Assembly (NCBI RefSeq): GCF_040183065.1
Contig: NC_091117.1
Span: 100,195,001 to 100,259,000 of the forward strand
From: Periplaneta americana
Taxonomy: Eukaryota > Arthropoda > Insecta > Blattodea > Blattidae
DNA length: 64,000 nucleotides
Direction: 5' to 3'
The notes below the pieces were generated by a model that had not been told where the DNA came from, searched no databases, and was given only the letters and a program-made list of their open reading frames with translations. The position numbers and the translations under genes were made by a program. Within the stretch, counting starts at the first letter, position 1, and each line of letters opens with the position of its first letter. Of this stretch, positions 45,712-55,909 are shown piece by piece.

Positions 45712-46716
45712 ATGAGTACCATTAAGGTAAAATTGTCCGGAGGTAAAATAGTCCCCCAATCGGATCTCCAGGTGGGAACTACTTTAATGGTACAGAATCA
45801 ACTAAACATCTTACAATGGAATGCTGGTGGTATAACATCAGCCAAGAAGACTGAACTAGCCAATATACTCTCAGATAATAATATAGATATCTTCCTTATT
45901 CAAGAAGCAAACCTTAATGCTGACCAATTAAAATATTTTAATTTTAAAGGTTTTAATATGAAACTGTTACCCAAAGGTAGACGGATCAGTAGTGGAATTC
46001 TCGCAGGTACATCAAAGATATTAATTACAAATTTTCAAATCATAAAAGAAATGGATAATCAAGACAAATTAGAACTAATAAAAATTGAAGTATGGAAAAA
46101 TCAACAACATTTCAAAATCTACAGTGCCTATAACCCACCTAATAATCCCCTTGATCTAACTTTGTTTGATATACAACCTCAAACTATCATAATTGGGGAC
46201 TTTAACGCCCACTCCCAACTTTGGGGCTACGATAATGTAAACCAACCTGGAAAAATGATCATGGACCTCCTAAATACTACAACGGCAGAACTTGTCTACA
46301 GAAAAGAAGATCCCCCTATTTTCATTCATTATTCTGGTTCTGGTACAAATCCTGACTTAATACTAGTAACATCAGATATCCATCACGAAACCAAGAAAAA
46401 AATAATTGAAGACCCTGGATCTGGCCATAGAGTCATCATTGCTTCTATCCATCTCCACCAAAACCGAAGAAAAGAACCCTACAATAACAAAACAACATGG
46501 AACTTTAAGAAAGCGAATTGGAAACTATTTACAACACAACTCGACGAACACCTCAAGCTCAACACACCACTAATGGAAAATACAAACTCAGATAGATTGA
46601 ACAAATATTTCTGTGAATCTCTTCTTAAAATTGCAAAAAAAGCACATTCCACGAGGCAAACCAAAAAAATACACCCCATTCTGGACAGAAAACCTGAATT
46701 TATTGAAACAAGATAG
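45712..46716 (+). pseudogene. LINE ORF2: endonuclease domain
   Basis: APE-type endonuclease: LNILQWNAGGITSAKKTELA (start), DIFLIQEANL (Glu), IIIGDFNAHSQLWGY (catalytic Asp/Asn), GTNPDLILVTSDI and SGHRVIIASI (His). All the expected landmarks are present in one frame over about 230 residues. The frame ends at 46716, where the linker to RT shifts into another frame (overlap 46613-46716). The first M in view is at 45712, but the real start may be upstream. Confidence 0.88.
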
Positions 46717-48261
46717 AGATAAAGCAAGAACCAAAGCAGAACATAGCAAAGCACCAGAAGATACTCAAGATTGGAGGAAGAAGACTGCCATTCTTAAAAA
46801 AGCAATCATAACAGCAAAAAAGAACAGTTTCAATAAATTTATTGAAAATATTAATTACAGAACTGATAGCGCTAAAACATATAAATTTCTGAAGAATATT
46901 TCCAATACACAGGAAAATACTAGCCAACCTATTATTCATAATAACAAAACACTAACAGATAGTAGAGATATAGCAAACGCATTTAATAAACACTACTCAA
47001 ACTCTCACAGATTACATCCCAATATCAAAAAAACTGACAAATTTATCAAAAGAGAATTACATAAAAATAATAAAAACAATATTACTAGTACAAAACCTGA
47101 AATATTTCATCAAAATTTTACTTCCAAAGAATTAACTCTAGCTATACAAAATTTAAAAACCAAGAAATCTCCTGGCCCCGACAACATTCATTCCGAATTT
47201 TTTAAACATCTGGGGGAAAAAGCCAAGTCTGTACTTTTATCCATTTTCAATTTATCATGGAACACCTCAATTCCTGCAGCTTGGAAAAAAGCAATCATTG
47301 TACCAATTCACAAAAAAGGGAAACCTGCTCATGATGTTAATAGTTATCGACCAATAGCACTATTAAGCATGACAGCAAAAACCATGGAGTCCATGTTCTC
47401 CAACGGATTAACTTGGTATTTAGAATCCCAAAATCTTTTATCACCAAGACAAGCCGGCTTTCGACAACTACACTCTACCAATGAACAAGTCATACGCCTC
47501 GGCCAAGAAATAAAAGACAGTTTTAACAAGAAAGAAGATACCTTGGCAATATTTATTGACTTTCAGTTAGCATATGCCTCTGTCTGGAGAAATAAATTAT
47601 TACTAAAACTCCAGAAATTAGGTATCTCCAGCAATATGTTCAGATGGATATCAGAATTCCTTAGTCAAAGATTCATTGTCACTAAATTCAATAACTCACT
47701 TTCTAGTTACAAACATATAGAGGTCTACCTCAGGGCGTTGTCCTCAGCATAATTTTATTCAATATTTATATAAATGACTTACCCTCCCCATTAGAGGAAT
47801 CAAACATGAAAACAGCACTATTTGGAGATGATATAGTTTTGTGGACTTCCGGATCTTACAGACATAGAGACAAAATTCAAAATTCTGCCCTTAAAGCTCT
47901 AAATCAACTACATGAATGGAATACATCAAATTTGATGACACTCAATTTACGCAAAAGTAACTACCAAATATTTTCACTCGGTAAAAAAGAAAGAGAATTC
48001 AATATCCAATACAATGGCCAACACCTTCCTAGGACTTACGCATCCAAATATCTTGGAGTTATTTTCGATAGTAAGTTAACATGGAGCAACCATTTGAAAT
48101 ACATTTCTGAAAGAGCTCGTAAAAGATTCTCCGTTCTAAAAAGACTAGCAGGAAAGAAATGGGGATGCTCTAGGAATACTTTGAACACTACATACAAAAT
48201 GTTTATACAGCCAGTGCTGACATACTGCGGAGAAATTTTAATTACTTCACCTATACTATAG
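46613..48261 (+). pseudogene. LINE ORF2: reverse transcriptase domain, frameshifted
   Basis: The frame to 47752 codes KKSPGPDNIHSEFFKHLGEK, WKKAIIVPIHKKGKP, SYRPIALLSMTAKTMES, QAGFRQLHSTNEQV and IFIDFQLAYASVWRNK (motif A, with the usual AYDSVW changed to AYASVW). After a frame change near 47745 it continues FNIYINDLPSP, LFGDDIVLW (FADD-type catalytic box, A to G) and SKYLGVIFDSKLTWSNHLKY up to the insertion at 48247. Confidence 0.87.
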
Positions 48262-48516
48262 ATTTTTGTTATTGTAGGTTTAATTTGTAATTCAGTAAAT
48301 ACAAAAATATTCTTTGTTCTTAACTTCTATGATAAAATGTCTAGCTTTCATTAATCAAGTATTCTTGTCGTACTTTAATTTTTATTGTAATTGTAATTGT
48401 AAATTTAATGTTAATTGTAATTTTATTGTTCATATTATAGTTGTAATCCCCTGGTAGAGGGGCAGAGAAGGCCTGATGGCCTTATCTCTACCAGGTTAAA
48501 TAAATAAATACTACTA
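48247..48516 (+). mobile_element. Tail of another LINE family inside the LINE
   Basis: Interrupts the RT-to-RNase H linker. Removing it rejoins GEILIT with FINDIEYVQNQALRLITGG. It ends CCCTGGTAGAGGGGCAGAGA, AGGCCTGATGGCCTTATCTC, ACCAGGTTAAATAAATAAAT, a hairpin-bearing 3' end with a TAAA tail. The target duplication is short and ambiguous. Confidence 0.75.
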
Positions 48517-48519
48517 ATA

Positions 48520-49708
48520 CTACTTTCATAAACGACATAGAATATGTTCAAAACCAAGCTCTCAGACTCATTACTGGTGGAATCAAAACAACTCCAATAG
48601 ATTCTATGAGATTCCTCACTAATATTAACAGTATCAAAATGACAATAGAAGATAAAGCACTGATTCAATATGAAAAACTTATCAGATTGCCAGGAAACAA
48701 TTGGCATTCATACAGTCCTTTCTGTAGATTGAAAACTCAAAAAAGTTTCTTATCCATTGTTCAAGAATTAAAACAGAAAATCAATATCCCGAATTTAAAA
48801 GAAAACTTACAAATTAAACCAAACCCTTTAACTCTATTAAATATAGAATATAATCTAAATTTAACAGAAAAAAATACTGAAATCAGAAGTAAACACTGAA
48901 ATACTGAAACAATTGTCTTTAGAGACAATTAATATTAGGTACCCTCTGCAAAACTGGCTTCATTTATACACCGATGGATCCTTGATCTCCAGAGAACAAG
49001 GTGCCGGTGCAGGTGTTACGTGCTGTCTGTTCTCACTTTATAGATCACTTGGATATGGAACAACAAGTTTTGATGGTGAAATCATTGCAATAAGTGAATG
49101 TCTCAGGAATCTCCTATGCCACATCAATAAATTTAGGAATGCAGTTATATTGTCAGACTCCAAAGCAGCTATTCTATCAATAGTCTCTAAACACACACCT
49201 TTCTCAAACAGCAGAAATAACTAAAATGCTCTCTCAATTAATATCACTCAATAAAAGACTTGTATTCCAATGGATACCATCCCACTGTGGAATCCTGGGA
49301 AACGAGAACAGCACTGCTACTTACAGACCTGTTACTAAATCTATGTATTACTCTGTGAAGAGATTTATTAAATCTACATATTTAGACTTCAACAAACAAA
49401 ATTTGATAACACAATCCCAAGGGAAAAAATGGAACTCTCTGCATCAAAATCCACAGTTAATTCCCGATTTACCACGAAAATCGTCTGTAGCTGCATTTAG
49501 ATTGGCAATAGGCCATGATTGTTTGGCTAAACACCTGTATAGAATTGGAATATATCAGTCCCCTAACTGCCCATTGTGCAACTCAAACCAAGAAATGGAT
49601 TCGGAACACCTCAAAATCTGTGCTTCATTGGCTGGTCATGATAATATCTTTGAAAAATATTGGAGTGCAAGAGGTGAAATGACTTTATTGTCAAACGCCT
49701 GGCATTAG
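48520..49708 (+). pseudogene. LINE ORF2: RNase H and C-terminal CCHC
   Basis: After a linker the region 48950-49224 codes LHLYTDGSLISREQGAGAGV (first Asp), FDGEIIAISECLRN (Glu) and AVILSDSKAAILSIV (Asp). After a frame step, 49226 onward codes FQWIPSHCGILGNEN, but the ADALAKKG block found in the copy at 52777-53286 is missing (24 bp, in frame). CPLCNSNQEMDSEHLKIC forms the final zinc-knuckle-like motif. Ends at 49708 just before the tail. Confidence 0.88.
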
Positions 49709-49734
49709 AAAACAACAACATATTACAATAATAT

Positions 49735-50545
49735 TTCTTTCTAAACAATGTTTTTTTGTAAATGCTACATCACTATCTTGGCCTTGTTCACTTGTATATC
49801 TAATGACAACTTGTATATCTTGTGGATTCTTGACACAGCTGAATGCAACATACAATAATTGTCCATGGGTGAACACAGGTTTAGAAAGGTAGATTCCAAG
49901 TTTCTTAAATGTCTGCCCTTGTGTCTTATTAATGGTCATAGCAAATGCCAGCCCCAATGGTAACTGCAATCTTGTCACTGAGAAAGGCATATTTAGATCA
50001 GTAGAAATTAGCTTTAGCTTTGGCATAAAAACAATGTTTCCCTTTGCAGCAGTTTTAACAATTTAAAGTTTCACAGATTTTTCCATTAAACCATTCAAAA
50101 AATGCTCGTTCATTGACATTGGCTCGCATATTTTGGGTCAAATGAAGAATAAAGGAATTACAAATATTACTGTTCTGAATGCAGAATTCCAGGATTTGAA
50201 CTCGGCTTGACATTGGCACCACTGGCAATACCTGCCTGAAATCACAAACGAAAAGAATAACTTTCCCACCCATTGGAATATTACCTAATGATTGATCGTT
50301 ACATTACATGTCTTTCAGCAAAAGGTCCACACAGTCAACTGTTACAGCGGGTATCATTGATGCTTCATCAATGAGAATAATAGATGCTTCATGTAAAATC
50401 TTAGCTCTTTCAGAGTTATCTACATAAAGATTAATTTTTTTGGTCCTACAGAATACGTCTGTTACAGTAACAATTAATATTTGAGAAGAAAAATTTGCTC
50501 CGGTGCCAGGGATCGAACCCAGGTCCTTGGTTCTACGTACCAAGC
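49735..50545 (-). pseudogene. Pif1-type helicase relic, probably from a Helitron
   Basis: Minus-strand pieces in order: IILIDEASMIPAVTVDCVDL (Walker B, near 50350), GGKVILFVCDFRQVLPVVPM and HLTQNMRA (50055-50273), then RLQLPLGLAFAMTINKTQGQ, TFKKLGIYLSKPVFTHGQLL and YVAFSCVKNPQDI (49691-50026), the C-terminal helicase motifs. Animals carry such genes mainly as the Rep/Hel protein of Helitrons. Frame changes, a SINE at 50490-50625 and the LINE at its 3' side make it non-functional. No Helitron end or Rep domain is seen. Confidence 0.78.
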
Positions 50546-50625
50546 ACTCTAACCATTGAGCTATGCCGAAGTTCAGTCCACAGCACCGGAGCTTCGGCCA
50601 TATCCACCTGGTGCCTCTAAGAAGA
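50490..50625 (-). repeat. tRNA-derived SINE inside the helicase relic
   Basis: On the minus strand GCATAGCTCAATGGTTAGAG (A-box) and GACCTGGGTTCGATCCCTGG (B-box), with a tRNA-like arm TTGGTACGTAGAACCAA between them. A copy of GCACCGGAGC on both sides suggests the short body folds back. The helicase frame reads through part of it, adding foreign residues. Confidence 0.72.
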
Positions 50626-51369
50626 ATAATTATTTTTCTTCAGTTCCACCAGTTATTGCACCTATAATTCTAACAACTATAAACTTGTGTTCTTCCATGA
50701 GATTGCTATACATATTATGAACACCAAGAACAGCCTCTTCTCTGTCATTGTATGTCTCTCACATTTTGAAATGTGCAGTCTCGTCTTGCTGCTCTTGCTG
50801 TAAGGCCACTCATTATGCACTACACTATTAATTTGTCTGAAGTTTAAATTGCCTGTTGGACCGTTACATAAATTTGCAGCACATCTGTTCTCAAAATGCT
50901 GTCGGTCTCTCACATTTCGAAATGGATTATGCACTACACTTTTAAAAAATGCCAAAAAACTGATGTGAAACAATCACATGACTTTCTTTATCCCTCTGCT
51001 TTATATAAACTTAATTGAGATTAGAATAAAAAAAAAACGCTTCAAATAAAAGTTGTAGTTATTTAGATGAAAGTAACATACTCTTTTCACAACACATTGC
51101 AATCTTGGTTGTGAACAATAGTTGAACGTTGTGATAAACAGGTGAAAAGCATACTCTCATTATTTGAATCACATCCTTTTCTATAGGCCTGCACCCCATT
51201 ATTGACACTATTCAGAACCTCTAATCCTCATGAAGTCATCTATACCAGCTAACTTGCTATGACTTCAAAATCCTAATATCATTAAACATACCAGTAATAA
51301 ATAAATCAAATTAATGTACTATAAAATTTCTTATTAAATATGTTTAGATAAAGTAAATTTAACAATAAA
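50626..51369. other. Unrecognised DNA near the helicase relic
   Basis: A 98-residue minus-strand frame (50677-50973) contains two related stretches (SVVHNPFRNVRDRQHFENRC and a later SVVHNEWPYS) from an imperfect local duplication. It may be more Helitron sequence, but I cannot assign it. Confidence 0.35.
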
Positions 51370-51415
51370 AAGAAGCTTCATGCATCAGTACTTGAACCCC
51401 AGCCCTCTGCATATA

Positions 51416-52734
51416 CAGTAGCGTGCAAATTAATCCGAACACGACATATTTTTACATTTTCTGTCATTGTTGGCCTCACAGCTGCTCATACCGCTTTAAC
51501 TGACATCTGTAGTACGTGTAATTCCATTGTTGAAGGTCTGTCATTATTTTTTTTTTATAAAATGTGACATTTTGCCTGTCGTTTTGTACTTATAAGCATT
51601 TCAGTTGTGTTGAAGACTTAATACTGCAATCCTGTGTACATTCTGTCGTCTTCACAAATGGATACAACTCCACGAAAACGGTCTAAAATTATAACATTAG
51701 CAGAGCATTCTTCTATGACACAGAGGCAAATTGCTGCAGAATGTCACATCGGTTTGGCTACTGTTAATTCGATCATAAAACGATACAGGGAGACTGGATC
51801 CATCACACCCCAGAAAAAAGGAAACTGTGGCCGGAAAAGGAAGACTTCACCTGCAGATGATTGTTTAATTGTCAGGAAAAGTAAATTAAATCCTAGACTA
51901 ACTGCTGTCGACATAACCCGCGAGTTAATGGCTACCACTGGGGCGAATATTCACGTCACAACAGTGCAGCGTAGGCTTTTGGAAGCTGGACGAAGGGCTC
52001 GTAAGCCTATTAAGAAGCAACTGCTAACCCCTGTTATGTGCAAAAAATGCTTAATGTGGGCAAAATTACATCAACACTGGACAGTGAATGACTGGAAGAA
52101 TGTACTTTTTTCCGATGAGTCTCATTTCGAGGTCCATGGCCACCGTGTTTCTTACGTACGGAAAGGATCCGAAAAAGTAAGAGCAGCTCATCTCCAACAA
52201 GCACAAGGTTGTTTTACACATGAAGGGACTGGAGCATTAATACCTATCAAGGGAATGATGAATTCTGACAAATATATTCACTTATTGGAAACCAGAATCG
52301 TACCCCTGCTGCAAAAATCATTTCCGGATGGCAGAGGTGTGTTCCAACAAGACCTGGCACCATGCCATACGTCTCGAAAAACTACAGAATTCTTTAACAA
52401 GAAGAATATTCAGGTACTCCCCTGGCCAGACAACTCACCTGACATCAACCCCATTGAGAACTTGTGGTCAATTTGCAAAAGAAGAATGCAAAAAATGGAT
52501 TGTTCTACAAAGGAGAAGATGATTTCTGCCCTCATTGGTGTATGGTTTCGCGATGAAGAAATGAAGAATATTTGTGGGAAATTAGTGGAATCCATGCCAA
52601 ATCGTCTCAGAACTGTTATTAGGAACAAGGGAGGCCACAAAGATTACTGAGGTATGTCTTAGATCCTTTTTTTATCCCGTTTGAGTGTTTTTGCATAAGT
52701 AATTACGTTGTTCAGATTAATTTTCACGCTACTG
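51416..52734 (+). mobile_element. Apparently intact Tc1 transposon
   Basis: The TIRs CAGTAGCGTGCAAATTAATC and inverted GATTAATTTTCACGCTACTG (two or three mismatches over 25 bp) are flanked by TA (51414-51415 and 52735-52736). One uninterrupted transposase frame occupies most of the 1319 bp. Of all DNA transposons in the window this is the only one with both ends and a complete frame. Confidence 0.95.
51658..52650 (+). CDS. Tc1 transposase, DD34E, uninterrupted
   Basis: 330 residues from MDTTPRKRSKIITLAEHSSM (an upstream ATG at 51634 would add eight). The N-terminal paired-type helix-turn-helix includes MTQRQIAAECHIGLATVNSI and the second includes LTAVDITRELMATTGANIHV. The DDE core has VLFSDESHFEVHG (Asp 1), GVFQQDLAPCHTSRKTTEFF (Asp 2) and SPDINPIENLW (Glu), with 34 residues between Asp 2 and Glu as in Tc1. 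It ends RNKGGHKDY, the usual Tc1 C-terminus. Length equals the family norm. It should cut and paste the element at TA sites; whether it is expressed is unknown. Confidence 0.94.
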   Translation: MDTTPRKRSKIITLAEHSSMTQRQIAAECHIGLATVNSIIKRYRETGSITPQKKGNCGRKRKTSPADDCLIVRKSKLNPRLTAVDITRELMATTGANIHVTTVQRRLLEAGRRARKPIKKQLLTPVMCKKCLMWAKLHQHWTVNDWKNVLFSDESHFEVHGHRVSYVRKGSEKVRAAHLQQAQGCFTHEGTGALIPIKGMMNSDKYIHLLETRIVPLLQKSFPDGRGVFQQDLAPCHTSRKTTEFFNKKNIQVLPWPDNSPDINPIENLWSICKRRMQKMDCSTKEKMISALIGVWFRDEEMKNICGKLVESMPNRLRTVIRNKGGHKDY

Positions 52735-52776
52735 TAGGTCAAGTATGCAGACCACTATGCTACCAAACAATAATGT

Positions 52777-53286
52777 TGTTGTTGTTGTTTTCTAATGCCA
52801 GGCGTTTGACAATAAAGTCATTTGACCTCTTGCACTCCAATATTTTTCAAAGATATTATCATGGCCAGCCACTGAAGCACAGATTTTGAGGTGTTCCGAA
52901 TCCATTTCTTGGTTTGAGTTGCACAATGGGCAGTTAGGGACTGATATATTCCAATTCTATGCAGGTGTTTGGCCAAACAATCATGGCCTGTTGCCAATCT
53001 AAATGCAGCTACAGACGATTTTCGTGGTAAATCGGGAATTAACTGTGGATTATGATGCAGAGAGTTCCATTTTTTCCCTTGAGATTGTGTTATCAAATTT
53101 TGTTTGTTGAAGTCTAAGTATGTAGATTTAATAAATCTTTTCACAGAGTAATACGTAGATTTAGTAACAGGTCTGTAAGTAGCAGTGCTGCCCTTCTTTG
53201 CTAAAGCATCCGCATTCTCGTTTCCCAGGATTCCACAATGGGATGGTATCCATTGGAATACAATTCTTTTATTGAGTGATATTAAT
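52777..53286 (-). mobile_element. LINE 3' fragment, RNase H end intact
   Basis: 5'-truncated copy of the 45133 LINE on the minus strand, flanked by the 14-bp duplication CCAAACAATAATGT (52763-52776 and 53287-53300). Codes LISLNKRIVFQWIPSHCGIL, GNENADALAKKGSTATYRPV and onward to the SLTAHCATQ frame change near the C-terminus. It preserves the eight residues missing in the long copy. Confidence 0.93.
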
Positions 53287-53610
53287 CCAAACAATAATGT
53301 AATTTATCCGCAATAACTACGATAATAATAAATTCCTGCATCACATAAAATGACGTTGAACGGATGAAACCAAAGCCTTCTTAATATGCATACATCATGA
53401 TTAACAAAGAAAATTGAAGCGTTACAAACAAAACATAAGACTTATTTATACGCATTTCTTATTTATATTTGTTAAATTATAAAATGTAACAAATATTTCA
53501 AGTTTTTAGTATTTTTGTAAATTTCTTGAGTTAATACCAAATCAAATTAGACATTTCCCATTGTGATAGGTGGTGTAGTTTTCTCAAAATATTGCGTAAG
53601 CAACGAAAAA

Positions 53611-53638
53611 AAAATATATATATATATATAGATATATA
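53611..53638. repeat. TA microsatellite beside a Tc1/mariner copy
   Basis: Short TA array with one G interruption, ending at the transposon terminus. Confidence 0.9.
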
Positions 53639-54924
53639 CTGATGGAAAGTGAAAATGATACACTCAGAAGGGATGGTCGCAGGATCATGAAACTTGGCAG
53701 GGATAATTCCCATGCAAAGGGTGTATAATGATCCGGTTATGAATATTGTACGACGGTAGATGGCCACAGGTCACGTATGGGAACATTGTCACAGGCCATC
53801 TTGTAAAGTATCGTTTCTGGGATATGGAAAGGTACAACATGTTTTTTTTTTGTTTCCACGTGTAGGTAGTAAGTACAGATGCCAGGACGCCGAAGGAGAC
53901 CCCCATTTGTGCAGCTGTCGCAGTTTGAGAGAGGATGGATTATTGGGATGATGGAGATGGGTGCATCATACCCTGAAATTTCCCACCGAACAAGTCGCAA
54001 TCTACGAACCATCCAGTGTGTGTGTACCCAATGGATGCAGGAAGGCACTAGCACCAAGAGACCTGGCTCAGGACAACCACGTGCAACATCGGAGTGTCAG
54101 GACCGCAGTGGCTGATCGACGGGCGTCAGCACCACAAATCTGAGCAGCAGTCAACTGCAGGGTGTCCCCACGCACCGTTGTGAACCGTTTGCTTGCAGCT
54201 GGTTACCACTGCAGGGCCCCTATGCAATGTGTACCATTAACCCCAAGTGTTCAGTGATGAGTCCCATTTCTGTCTCCAGCACAATGATGGACGGCAACAT
54301 GTCCGCCGGCATTGTGGTGAGCGGGCCCATGCATCCACTATTGTTGAACGTCACACAGGGCCAACCACTGGCATCATGGTATGGGGGGGCGATCAGTTAC
54401 GACAGTAGGCACCATGACTGCCCGCCGATATGTGGACCAGGTCATACGGCCCGTTGTGATACCCTTCATGAACACCATACCTAATGGGGTGTTCCAACAA
54501 GATAATGCACGCCCACACACTGCAGTCATCACATGGATGGCCTCGCAACATGTTCCCATCATGCATTGGCCAACCAGGTCACCAGACCTATCGACAATCG
54601 AACACGTGTGGGATGCCATGGGGCGGCGCATCCATGCCCATGCTCGCCCTGTTGCTACTGTGGCCCAACTGATGGAACAGGTGTTGCAGGCGTGGAGGAA
54701 AATCCCCCAACAAGACATCCGCAACCTGTATGCGTCCATGCCGACCAGGGTTCAACAGTGCATCGCTGCTCATGGTGGCCACACCGGGTACTAAGTCACC
54801 CCCTTCCAATTCCCGCAGAAAGGAGATATGTTGATCGTTTGTTTCTAGTGTGATGTGCAATAACTGTGCCAAGTTTCATGATCCTGCGACCATTCCTTCT
54901 GGGTGTATCATTTTCACTTTCCAT

Positions 54925-54929
<5 letters not shown>
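53639..54929 (+). mobile_element. Degraded Tc1-like transposon in a TA array
   Basis: The TIRs GATGGAAAGTGAAAATGATA and GGTCGCAGGATCATGAAACT, over about 60 bp, are mirrored at 54860-54929. TA on both sides within TA microsatellites. 1291 bp, fairly GC-rich inside, with three broken transposase frames. Confidence 0.92.
53879..54794 (+). pseudogene. Tc1-like transposase relic
   Basis: 53879-54115 codes PFVQLSQFERGWIIGMMEMG and GSGQPRATSECQD (helix-turn-helix, GRPR-like hinge). Degraded middle around 54250-54400 keeps an FSDESHF-like block and a GGRSVTT frame. 54381-54794 codes GVFQQDNARPHTAVITWMAS, HWPTRSPDLSTIEHVWDAMG and a C-terminus AAHGGHTGY. I count 32 residues between the Asp and Glu here instead of 34, which suggests a small in-frame loss. 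Confidence 0.85.
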
Positions 54930-54993
<64 letters not shown>

Positions 54994-54998
54994 CACAC
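54930..54998. repeat. TA and CA microsatellite
   Basis: About 25 TA units then CACACACACA, between the 3' end of one transposon and the end of the next. Confidence 0.95.
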
Positions 54999-55431
54999 TG
55001 GGTGTTTGAGATTACCCGCATCAGCCTTTTTTCTCGAAAACTATGTGATACTGGTTGTTCATAAAAAAATTTTGATAACCAAAACTATGTAAAGAATCAA
55101 TTGGTGGTAGTACCAGTTCCCGTAACAAACCGGAAATAGGGGTACCTGTGGTCAACTTCGAAATTTCAAATGAGAACATGGGTCATTGAAGGTATCATTG
55201 GATACTACTTTTAAAAAGAAACAACTTTTACTGAAACTTTTTTTCTAACTTTTATTGTTTACTCACAAAGCAACAAAACTGGTGTCTTCTGAGAAATGCT
55301 GTATGTTGTTCATGTATGTACACTCTTCATAGTAAGTGTTCAAAATGTATGCCACCCTGTGCTAAACAATGTTGTGATCATCTCCTAACATCTGTGATTG
55401 CACTTCAGCACAGCTGAGAGATCCACAGGCT

Positions 55432-55432
<1 letters not shown>
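54999..55432 (-). mobile_element. Mariner-type end fragment
   Basis: CTGGGTGTTTGAGATTACCC is a mariner-like terminus beside a TA/CA array. Reverse translation of 55330-55410 gives a weak C-terminal transposase resemblance (HRVAYILNTYYEE). The other end is lost at a CT microsatellite. Tentative. Confidence 0.45.
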
Positions 55433-55489
<57 letters not shown>

Positions 55490-55605
55490 TGTCATTTATC
55501 AGGAGGGAGAGAGGGAGAGGGAGGGAGAGAGAGGGGGAGAGGGAGAGAGAGGGAGGGGGAGAGAGAGAGGAAGAAGGAGAGAGGGGAGAGAGAGAGAGAG
55601 AGAGC
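55433..55605. repeat. Composite CT, TA and GA microsatellites
   Basis: (CT)n, then (TA)n to about 55485, a short spacer, then a GA-rich tract 55502-55605. The frames reading through it are artefacts of repeat translation. Confidence 0.95.
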
Positions 55606-55909
55606 CACATAAAGTGTCAAATGTATAACACCACAACAACAGCTTTAGTTTCACCATCCTTCCAGAGAAAAGAAAAGAACATGCACACACATTTACTGAA
55701 TGTTGTATTAGTAATAAGATTTCTTACTAAAACTAGTATGCCATTGGTTACACTACATTGCGGGGCAAACACTATAAAATTTTGTTGAGGAAAGCAAATG
55801 TTACAGTATATTTAAAATAAACGTGTTTCACTAAATGTAACCTAATTTGTGTATACTCTTTGCGAAATTTTCATGCATTCAAAATTTATTTGTCAACTGC
55901 TCTTACATA

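Larger units (their letters stand above)
45133..49719 (+). mobile_element. LINE retrotransposon with endonuclease, RT and RNase H
   Basis: Delimited by a 13-bp duplication (45120-45132 and 49720-49732) and ending in CATTAGAAAACAACAACA, the same (CAA)-rich tail found at four other places in the window. About 580 bp of leader precede the endonuclease. No ORF1 with Gag-type knuckles was seen, so the copy is 5'-truncated or ORF1 is missing. Domain order EN-RT-RNase H-terminal CCHC fits the I/LOA/R1 group, with the clade not resolved. It carries frame breaks, a 270-bp insertion of another LINE tail and a 24-bp deletion in RNase H, so it is dead. Confidence 0.9.
51377..52764 (-). repeat. tRNA-derived SINE split by a Tc1 transposon
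   Basis: Removing 51416-52734 and one TA joins GGTAGCATAGTGGTCTGCAT (minus strand, A-box side, 52764 downward) to TATGCAGAGGGCTGGGGTTC (B-box side, ending near 51377). Together they read as a tRNA-like head, so the Tc1 element landed between the two promoter boxes. Confidence 0.7.

Noticed and set aside
50520-50575. Possible tRNA gene on the minus strand
   Set aside because: The tRNA-like arms are embedded in a repeat inside a helicase relic, so it is better explained as a SINE.
55398-55690. Frames rich in Arg-Glu or Leu-Ser
   Set aside because: They are translations of CT, TA and GA microsatellites.
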